This document shows positions 56,640 to 64,000 of a DNA stretch of 64,000 bases, one piece after another. This DNA is from Ligula intestinalis (Eukaryota; Platyhelminthes; Cestoda; Diphyllobothriidea; Diphyllobothriidae). The first letter of the stretch is position 1. Every line of letters starts with the position of its first letter. The notes beneath the pieces were generated by a model. It was not told where the DNA came from. It saw only the letters and a program-made list of their open reading frames with translations, and searched no databases. Location: positions 13,628,036 to 13,692,035 of the forward strand of contig JAYGXS010000008.1 of assembly GCA_036362985.1 (NCBI GenBank), given 5' to 3'. A program made the translations under genes and the position numbers.

Positions 56640-57110
56640 CCGAAAGAACATGATTTCGTTTTCTGTAGGCAATAGCTTGGCTATACAAGCGAACATCCGT
56701 GTCCCATGAAGCAATTGAGAAGAAGAAGAAGACTCGATCGCTGGGACAATATGTTTATTCGGCTGACGTTTCGACATCCATCGCGGATTCGTCATCAGAG
56801 ACATGAGTAGCAGAAAGTTTAAGCATGCACAGAAGTTTGCAGTATTTATAGGACACAGTCGTTACTGCAAGCATACAGCGACAATTAACGTTAATTGCCT
56901 TCTTGTGCGTGGACTGCTTGTTGGACCGCACGCGGGCTCTGACCTGACCCACTGCCACGGCAACAAACATCTGGGGTCGTCTACAGGATCTGGTGCAGTT
57001 GCGGTCAAAGCAACTATGTCGGAGAAGCTGGCAGACTTCTCAGGACGCGAATTGCCGAACACGCGGCTGCAGTGCGGCGAAATGATGCCAATATGGGTGG
57101 GGCATATCAG
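56640..57110 (+). mobile_element. Penelope-like element P6
   Basis: Plus strand, about 56950-57095, reads SGVVYRIWCSCGQSNYVGEA, then GRLLRTRIAEHAAAVRRNDA. This is a well-preserved GIY-YIG core (YRI, YVGEAGR, R..EH). The left end (56640-56810) is a minus-oriented terminus with a TTC run, GTCCCAGCGATCGAGTC, AATAAACATATTG and a hammerhead-like motif. RT and the endonuclease C-terminus are missing; it stops where P7 begins. Confidence 0.8.
56755..56806 (-). ncRNA. Hammerhead-like motif, P6 left end
   Basis: Minus strand: stem I CT/AG (two pairs), intact box CTGATGA (56798-56792), one extra C, stem II GAATCC-GCGAT-GGATGTC (five pairs and an A-G mismatch), then GAAACGTC (56772-56765). Predicted cleavage is between 56765 and 56764. 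Both conserved boxes are exact. Confidence 0.5.
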
Positions 57111-57116
57111 GGAACG

Positions 57117-58290
57117 AAAATGTATTATAAGTCAGTTTATGGCAAACAATTGTTTTCAGCAACTCTTCATCAGACCAAACGTTTGCAAGGGAAATTAATG
57201 CTGTCAATAACAATTAAAGTTTGAAGAAAAATCAATAACTATCTAACATGGGTGCTGATTGGCCAACGCGGACTATGTCAGTTTGCGCATGTAGGCCATG
57301 TCAGCGTGTTGGTTGAGGGATTGTCGCTTGTTGGTAGGGGCGAAATCCTATCGCCACCTGGTGTCGGTTTAGGCCATGGAAGGGATAGAGCTTGTGTCAG
57401 AGTCTTCTGACAACAGAGCACTGGATTTGCTAGCCTTATAACTACTGCTTTGACTGTTGCAAGCATCCGTTGGCGTAGGCCTTTGGAAAAAATAAATGGT
57501 GTCCTGTAGACCACCTGAAAGGCTTCGATAGTATCGACTCGATAGTACGTATCGACAAGATGTGCGAGAATAGCACTCGAGATCGATCTAGTTTCACCTT
57601 TACTTAGCCAGGTCGGTATGTGCTCACGTACCCTCTTTTCGAGACGTCTTGTACGGCCGATGTATCTTGCTCCACAGGAGCAAGTGAAGGAGTAAATACA
57701 CATGGATGTGGCCTTCAAGGGGAGTCGGTCTTTTCCTCCTAATCGTAGGAGGGGAGAGTTCGTGTAGAGTACCCGTAAGTTCGCTGCTGGGAAAGCGTTT
57801 GTGATTGCAGTCCTCAAGCATCGTCTGACCAGCTCGCTTGTTTAATCGCCTAAGAAAGGCAGTCTTATGAACACGTCTTTCTTTTCTGCATTTAAGGTGG
57901 CAGGCTTTTTGGCGCGTTCGCCAATATTTCTGAGGATGAACTTTTCCGGGTATCCATTTTCAATTAGTGTATGCTGCAGCTGTTGGAGTTCTGCTTCGAC
58001 AGTTTCAGGAGAACAGATCTGTCGTATTCTAGCTGCTAATCCCTGGACCAGATTTCGTTTTACATTGAGGAGGACAAAACTGTGGAAGTTAGTGTATTGT
58101 CCTGTCCAGGTTTTATTTCGGAAAACCCTGCGTAGAATAGATCCATCCTCTTGCCTTCGCAGAAGGACATCGAGGAACGCAATTTCATCGTCCGCTTCAG
58201 TCTCAGCGTTACTTTCCCTTGTAAACGTTTGGTCTGATGAAGAGTTGCTGAAAACAATTGTTTGCTATAAACTGACTTCTAACGAAAATA
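57117..58290 (-). mobile_element. Penelope-like element P7, second lineage, with inverted ends
   Basis: Minus strand: the end of a reverse transcriptase, DDEIAFLDVLLRRQEDGSIL near 58190-58130, NKTWTGQYTNFHSF near 58110-58075, and KRNLVQGLAARIRQICS near 58055-58005. The frame 57817-57278 is a GIY-YIG endonuclease with MCIYSFTCSCGARYIGRTRR and LEKRVREHIPTWL. It is a different lineage from P1-P6 (YIGRT, not YVGET). The ends are inverted: AACTCTTCATCAGACCAAAC near 57161-57180 reappears reverse-complemented near 58227-58246. Each end has CTGATGAAGAG..GCTGAAAAC. RT is truncated; the endonuclease frame is open. Confidence 0.88.
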
Positions 58291-59109
58291 TAATTGAAAA
58301 AAGTAGACTGTAGAAAAGTAGCAAAACACAATATACAATAATACAGACGCCAGCTCTCAGGTCGCGGCTCATGTGACGCTATGGCAACCACGTGAGCCGT
58401 AAACTGCTTGCGTCTTACAGTTTGCAGTCGATTAACAAGCGCAGTGACCTCATGGCTTCACAGTCTGTGGTGAGAATGCGTAAATAACCACGCGGGGAAG
58501 CGGACACTGGTGTGGCCAAGGGTTCCGGCCACAGCCAGTCACATTGCCAAGTCAGCATTGTCCCGCCAAGAATTGAGAACGCTCCAAACACAATGAGCTC
58601 ACCGCGCACTCCCGTCGGTTGGGAGCCCTCCAAGCCACGGCTTTTAGCGCGCACCGTGATAGCTTCAAGCGCGCGTCTGCTAGTGAGGAAGACTTCGACC
58701 TTGATCCTCTATTTCATTTCAAGGCTGTAGCCGAGCTGGTGTAAGGCATGGACAATAGGTGGGCGTGTAATTTAAAAAAAACTAGTTCGCCTTCACAATG
58801 ATAACAATGGGCACGTATGCACTTATTTTCCTTGCCAGTGCGTTACCGCCCATTTTCTCGTGCCTTACACTGCCCCCTACGCCTCACCCGCCCCATTGTC
58901 ACTGCTCTCGTATTGCAGGGTCAAACAAACATTTTTTGTCCTTCTGCAATTTCTTAGAGTATTACTTTCGGTCCATAGCACGAATGCCATTGAATGTCTA
59001 GGTGACGCTTTACAGGGAAGAGCTGAGTGAAGCGATCTCGAACCTGGCGGCCATCCTAAACTAGGTAACGGGTGCCGACCACAAGCGATTTGGTAATGTA
59101 TCTTCAGAA
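58291..59109. other. No recognised feature (ORMDL intron 2)
   Basis: Nothing I can support. Confidence 0.4.
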
Positions 59110-59636
59110 CGACACCACACGCCCTCAGTGAGCCTCGTCGAATGCAGATTGGAGGCCAAGTCTCTCCAGCTACCGCCCTTAGCATGCATGCGCGAACGAA
59201 ATGACCAACAAAGTCGCACCGACCTTAAATTTTGGCGACCAATTCAGTATGTTAAAGACGTCTCAGGGGTCGTCGCCCGCCTTATCGCACCACTTGGAGT
59301 TGGAGTCACACAGAAGTTGGATGGAACTATAAGGCATCAGATAATGAATTCCAAAGACCCACTGCCACGACAAGAAACAACTGGAGTCGTCTATGGGATT
59401 TGGTGCACTAGTGGAGAAAGCAAACACTTCAGAGAAACTGGGAGACTTCTCAAGACGCGAATTGCCAAACACGTGGCAGCAGCGTGGAGAAATGACGCTA
59501 ATTCTTATATTGCGGTTCATTTGAGGAGACCCGTCCGCACCTTAAGATTTGATGAGGTCGAAATTTTCGTGAGAGGTGACGATCGTGTGAGCCGCAAATC
59601 ACGGGCATTTAGTCCATAAACAAGTGTGACAAACTG
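59110..59636 (+). mobile_element. Penelope-like element remnant P8 (linker and GIY-YIG)
   Basis: One open frame (59128-59619). The RT-endonuclease linker reads QYVKDVSGVVARLIAPLGVG near 59248-59300. Then IRHQIMNSKDPLPRQETTGV leads into GIY-YIG: VYGIWC, HFRETGRLLKTRIAKH (YVGETGR changed to HFRET), NDANSYIAVH and VEIFVRGDDRVSRK. It ends near 59636 where RTE sequence starts. Same lineage as P1 and P6. The damaged YIG box suggests it is inactive. Confidence 0.82.
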
Positions 59637-60080
59637 CGACGACCACCGCTACCTGAGGACGATCCTGCAAATTAAGTATAGTGACTCCATCTCGACTGAG
59701 ACAGTCCGCACCCGCTGCGATCGTATCGCGAGCATATCTCAGGCCATTCAAGAAAGGCGAATGAGGTGGTTTGGTCACGTTCCCTGTCCTCCGCCCCACG
59801 AGCTTAGCTATGCTGCTCTCAACCCGGTGCCGCATCCCACCTGGAAGCTTCCAGGAGGAGGGCAACTAAAGACTTGGCTCAACATCGTCCGTCAAGACAT
59901 GGAAGCAGTTCTTGGACCTCCTATCTTCGGTCTCCGTCGCTGGAGAAGAGACTTGGTGGAGCTCTCCAGCTCCGCTGCCGCCATTCGTCACGCATGGCGA
60001 GGTACCGTCCATGACATAATTGAGGCCGGCTAGATCAGGCATGATCGCAGCCGTAACAAGTACACGCACCTTCTCAATAC
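59637..60080 (+). mobile_element. RTE-like LINE C-terminal remnant
   Basis: Open frame ending at 60033: DDHRYLRTILQIKYSDSIST, ISQAIQERRMRWFGHV, GGQLKTWLNIVRQDMEAVLG, FGLRRWRRDLVELSSSAAA, HAWRGTVHDIIEAG, stop. The 3' end has GATCGCAGCCGTAACAAGTA. It is the cleanest copy of the RTE C-terminal block in the window. The catalytic domain is absent. Confidence 0.85.
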
Positions 60081-60665
60081 CCGGCTCTTGCTTGTCGATA
60101 CAAATTAGTACATGAGCTAAACGAACCTTTTATCTCGAACTACCTTTGTCTCGCTTGCTTATTTTTTTGGAAGTTGACAGATGAGAAACAAAAGTAGAGC
60201 TTACATGGGCTTTGTGAATCGAGCCCCCATATTTTATTCCCTCCATTCGCAGTTTTCGATCTAGTCAAGGACATTTCTCCAGGATGTCGATAATTGCAGG
60301 CTTTGGCCATTACGCATTTCTCGTAATTCTCCGGGGGTTGTGTGATCTCTGTGCCTTGTTTTATTCACGGTGAACGGAGGTCGTGATTGCTAGAAAAATT
60401 GGAATTATATTTTCTAAATAAGACGTATGTTACTCTCTCAATAATCTCGGAAATATATGCGAAAGAACACAAAAAAGGAAAGCAAAAGTAGCTTATGTAG
60501 TCCCAGCACTTTGTCCTACGAAAACGGTGGTTATAGGGTTTTAGGGGGTGGGGAAACAAGATGGACAGAGAAGGAAGGTTTTAGAAGTAAGTGTTAAGTG
60601 AAAAAATGTAGCCGAAGTTGTTTTCTCGCGATCGCTGGGAGTAAGTTGTTCCGCATGTAAATTGG
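60081..60665. other. Intron 2 spacer with a foldback-related fragment
   Basis: 60487-60545 shares TAGCTTATGTAG and TCCTACGAAAACGGTG with the right arm of the foldback element (61674-61735). Nothing else is supported. Confidence 0.45.
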
Positions 60666-62010
60666 AGGTGTGCGCGGCGCTTCGCGCTGCGGACTATACT
60701 AATCTCACTCCAGAACGGTAAGTTGGACCACCGGTAAGTTGAAGTAGATGACCTCCTAACCACCATTTCTATTTTTCGCTAATTTCAAGAAACCTGCAGT
60801 TTGATAATGGAGTTTTTCCGCGATACAGATATAAATCAACAACACTTCCAACTGCGATGAAATAAAAATGCATATAGCAGTTAATAAAGTATATTTCACT
60901 GCCTATCGTAATTCTCCACCCACAAAATCCTATAAACACCGTTTTCGTAGGACAACATCCTGGGAGTAGGGATAAATGAGGAGGAATCCATAAGTTACTG
61001 TTGCCGAAGAGAGCAGGACACTCCAATGGTTTCAGATTCAGCAGTATTACTTAGTGTTCATGAATGTGCCTGCCAGCTAAAACATGTCTTGCAAGCTCTG
61101 GCCTCAGCATGTTATGAGCTGCTGTTGTGCCTTTTTTACGGATAACCTCGGCAGTCTGCGCGCCTGTTTGAACCCGTAACCTTTTGTCTGGATATATGCG
61201 CACACATGGCTCGCATTCATCTACCAACACCGATGGTGCCATACTCTTCAAAAGCTCAAGTTAATCGACCGCCACCCCGCCCCCCGCCCCCCCCCCACCA
61301 CACTCCAGAAGCACTTTATGTGCCTCCTGTGGGTGCACTTGTTACGCAACAGCGTTTTTCTTGATCGATTGTATATCCGGAAGCACAGAACTCTTCGATC
61401 TCTCTGTCTGTCGCTCTCTCTCTCTCTCTCTCGCTCTGCAAGCTGTGTTTTCCCTTTATGTTTGTGGCCAGCAGTGCCTCCCTGCCGGGCTTTTAAAGCT
61501 GAGCCGCCAGTATTTAGTGGTTTGCATTCGCATGCAATTTTCCAATATGTGAGAATCAGTTGGCCTCTCCGGCCCATTCTTAGCCCTTTTTGTTAATGTC
61601 AAATTACAATAATGAGGTGACCTCAGCACCGTTTTGGAGGAAGTCCGATTTTGCCAAAATGTGGATGGCAGCAGTAGCTTATGTAGCCCCACTCCTAAAT
61701 CCCTACAACCTGCATGTTTTCCTACGAAAACGGTGTTTATCGGGAAATTAGGACTCGCAGTGAAATATACTTTAATAAATGCTAAATGCATTTTTATTTT
61801 ACTGTATTTAGAAGTGTTGTTGATTTATATCTGCAGATTTTCCTAATCTGTATTATCATGTAACTTATTGCGGTAAAACACTCAATTATCAAATTGCAGG
61901 TTTCTTGGTTTTCCCAAGGATTAAAATGGTGGTTAGGAAGTCGTCTACTTAAACTTACCGTTCTGGAGTCAGATTAGTATAGTCGGCAGCGCGAAGCGCC
62001 GCGCACACCT
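60666..62010 (+). mobile_element. Foldback element with about 340-bp inverted arms
   Basis: Left arm 60666-61005 and right arm 61667-62010 are imperfect reverse complements with small indels. Both ends start AGGTGTGCGCGGCGCTTCGC, where GCGGCGC-TTC-GCGCTGC forms a small hairpin. Other matching blocks are ATATAAATCAACAACACTTC and ATAAACACCGTTTTCGTAGG. The about 660-base centre has no recognisable protein. A non-autonomous DNA transposon or foldback element is likely, or two inverted copies of a shorter repeat. It lies just upstream of ORMDL exon 3. Confidence 0.75.
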
Positions 62011-62206
62011 GGCCAATCCCGTCTCCCTTGCCTTTGTCCGTTCCACTTCATATATAGGTCTCCCTTCAAGCCATATTGATGGGCCCGAATTGAAGTTGTC
62101 CGGCGGTATTGCCAGTACTAATGGTGCCAAATTTAGTATTTCCTGTGACTACTATGGCGTATTCCAATCTATGCTTTTTTCTGACTGTCTGTTTGCCTCC
62201 TTACAG

Positions 62207-62345
62207 ATTTATACTGGCCAGCTTCTACACCCAGTACGACCCCATCCACTTTGCAATCAATGCCTCAACCCTCATCCTCCTGAGCATCCTGCCAAAACTA
62301 CCACAGTTCTATCGTGTTCGCGTCTTTGGTATTAATCGTTGGTAA
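62207..62345 (+). CDS. ORMDL: ORMDL coding exon 3 and stop
   Basis: Completes codon 109 and encodes residues 110-154: FILASFYTQYDPIHFAINAS, then TLILLSILPKLPQFYRVRVF, then GINRW and TAA (62343-62345). It matches the conserved ORMDL end (FLASFYTKYDP.HF..N..SL....IPK.PQ.H.VR.FGINKY). It contains the last membrane segment. The acceptor is TTACAG at 62201-62206 with a pyrimidine tract. Confidence 0.95.
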
Positions 62346-63000
62346 TCATGCCGCCAGTGCCTTCTCCGTCTCTCTATGTCTACTTCTACACACACGTGTC
62401 TCTTGGACCTCCTATATGATTGCACGTTTCTCTCACTCCTTCGCCCAAACTCACTCCATCTCACCTGAGCATTCCACTGACTTTTGAACACACACGCACA
62501 AAAACGTCTGCTCCCTCCCTCCCTCCCTCATTCGCACTCTCCTGTTATTCGCGCTGTGATTACCTACACTGAGGTGTGCTTTTTTGCTGTGCTGTTGTTG
62601 TCGTGCTTTTGCGGAAACGCCCTGACCTGGCTGTGTCCCTCCGCCTTCGTTTTGTGCTGCTTGTCTCTGTCTCTGGCGCCTACTACCGCCGCCGCAGCCA
62701 CTGGCGATAATTTCTGCGCGTGTGTGTTTAACGCGCGCGGACGTAAACAGTCGTCAGGTTTTTTTATTGTTGAGGCGCGCGCGAGGTCAGAGCGCCCAAA
62801 CACACGCAGAGCACAGCACATGTCTGCGTGTCTGTACTCTCTCTCTCTCTCTCTGCCGGCTTTGGTCGTGCTCCCTGAACGCTAGCTAGCTAGTCAACGC
62901 ATCGATTGGCTGGTGATGGTCTGCCGCCTACCGGTCCTGTAAACCACCAGCTGGTCTTCCGCGGAGTTGTTGACGCTGGTGGTACGCAGCGGATGTTTGT
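62346..63000. other. ORMDL 3' flank
   Basis: Expected to hold the ORMDL 3' UTR, but I see no AATAAA or ATTAAA. Short CT-rich runs (62512-62530, 62839-62855) occur. No other gene is supported. Confidence 0.4.
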
Positions 63001-63004
63001 TGCT

Positions 63005-64000
63005 GTTGTTGTCTGGGGAGGAGGTTAGAAGGGGGGGGGTAGGGTCGTGGGTGATCGATGAAGGCACCAACAGCAACAGCGGGAACTTAGTTCAAAAACG
63101 GCGGTGTGCAAAGTAAGACCAAAGATGACAATATCTGGTGTGCAACGGGTTAGTAGGGTAGGGCGGAGGCGGGTTGAACTCAAGGGTCAGCAGGTACTGT
63201 GGCAGGGCCCTCCACGCGTAAGCTGTCTCTGCGTCACTCAGTACCACGAGGGCCCGGAAGACCACTTTTAGGGTCTGGTGAAAGGTGTAGAGAGGGAGAT
63301 CTATGAGGTAAAACAAGATAACAACAGCAGGTTCTTTGTTTGAAAAGGGTGGTGTGCAAATTAGGGCCAAAACAGCTTCTACAGCTGGTGTGGAGGCGGG
63401 ACGGGGACGTTAAATAGAGGACTAGCCGGCACCTTGGCATGACCGGATTTGCGACTTGGCCGTCCGGGCGTGACCTGTCTCAATGTGGGACTCTGCCAAC
63501 GAGCACCGGGAAGTCTTTTTTTGGGTGTGGGGAAGGGTTTAGAGGCGGGTTCTTGGGCGATCTTTGAAAGCAACAGCAGCAGCAGGATTTTAGTTCAAAA
63601 CGATGGTGTGCAAAATTAGGCCGAAAATGAATCCAATGGGTTGGGAAGTGATGGGGGGGGGGGAGGTGAACTGAAAGGTCAACAGGTACCATGACACGAC
63701 TTTATTTACGACCTGTTGATTTCTGGGGGAGATGTTTGAGTGAGGTGATCTTAGGCGATCGATGAAAGCAGCTGCAGGATCTAAGCTCAGCAACAGCGGT
63801 GTGCAAAATAAGACGGAAAAATGACTCCAACTGGCGTGCTACGGGTTGGGAAGGGAGGGGGGGGGGGGGGAACTGAAGGGCCAGCAGGTACCATGGCGTG
63901 GCCGTATTTGCGACATTACTGTCCAGCTATTTGCATAGGCACGCGTCAGTAGCCACAGTGTGTGACTCAGTACCCGCACTGAACGAGGGCCAGGAAGGCC
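63005..64000 (+). repeat. Degenerate tandem array, unit about 195-255 bp
   Basis: The anchor GGTGTGCAAA followed by a purine-rich stretch recurs at about 63102, 63351, 63605 and 63800. A G-run, AACTGAAGG.CAGCAGGTACC and GATCGATGAAAGCA recur in the same order. At least four copies, continuing past the window end. Minus-strand Pro-rich frames across it look like by-products of composition. Confidence 0.75.

Larger units (their letters stand above)
42308..62345 (+). other. ORMDL: ORMDL gene, coding span with three exons
   Basis: Joined exons 42308-42481, 54753-54904 and 62207-62345 give 465 bases, 154 residues plus TAA, against 153 in vertebrate ORMDLs. Both introns are GT-AG (12,271 and 7,302 bp) and phases match (0 and 2). 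A CAG acceptor with a pyrimidine tract just before the start (42289-42291) suggests a further intron in the 5' UTR. The introns hold almost all of the mobile elements listed between these coordinates. No AATAAA is visible within 650 bases after the stop. Confidence 0.93.

Noticed and set aside
57145..58262. Calling P7's CTGATGA elements hammerhead ribozymes
   Set aside because: Boxes are exact but stem II has only two pairs and I find no stem I partner, so I left it as an observation.
63092..63793. Pro-rich minus-strand frames as genes
   Set aside because: They repeat with the tandem array and change length with it; no conserved motif.
1..64000. CRISPR arrays, bacterial operons, ribosome binding sites, rRNA genes
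   Set aside because: None seen; the window is eukaryotic nuclear DNA and its tandem repeats lack the spacer pattern of CRISPR.

Overview
This window is animal nuclear DNA. It has spliced genes, few host exons, and many decayed retroelements. The element mix points to a flatworm, most likely a tapeworm: RTE, CR1 and Jockey-like LINEs, many Penelope-like elements (PLEs) with GIY-YIG endonucleases, and tRNA-derived short repeats. I infer Diphyllobothriidea from general resemblance of these element proteins, which the sequence does not prove. I see no bacterial, viral or organellar genes.

Two host genes can be read. On the minus strand, 16844-16917 and 16408-16797 are the first two coding exons of ARPC2, the p34 subunit of the Arp2/3 complex. 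Its remaining exons are not recognisable here. On the plus strand, 42308-42481, 54753-54904 and 62207-62345 form a complete ORMDL gene. It encodes 154 residues, regulates serine palmitoyltransferase in the ER membrane, and is spread over 20 kb by introns of 12.3 and 7.3 kb.

Nearly everything else is mobile or repetitive. 0-16 kb: a Jockey-like LINE remnant, SINE-like repeats, PLE and RTE pieces, and a longer RTE LINE (12700-14906). 17-25 kb: a CR1 LINE and further LINE fragments. 25-31.5 kb: a nearly full-length minus-strand LINE with ORF1, endonuclease and reverse transcriptase. It is split by a PLE (26859-28622) flanked by a 13-bp target-site duplication. 31.5-42 kb: repeat pairs, a second CR1, RTE and PLE remnants. 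ORMDL intron 1 holds an inverted RTE pair, PLEs, a 192-bp pure TTC tract, a Helitron remnant and tRNA-like repeats. Intron 2 holds PLEs of two lineages, a duplicated segment and a 1.35-kb foldback element. After ORMDL a degenerate tandem array runs off the end of the window.

The most interesting signal is at the PLE termini. Several share a hammerhead-ribozyme-like core (CUGANGA-like box, stem II, GAAACGUC) whose stems I and II differ in sequence but keep pairing between copies. Many of these termini sit next to a TTC microsatellite, and several PLEs have inverted termini.
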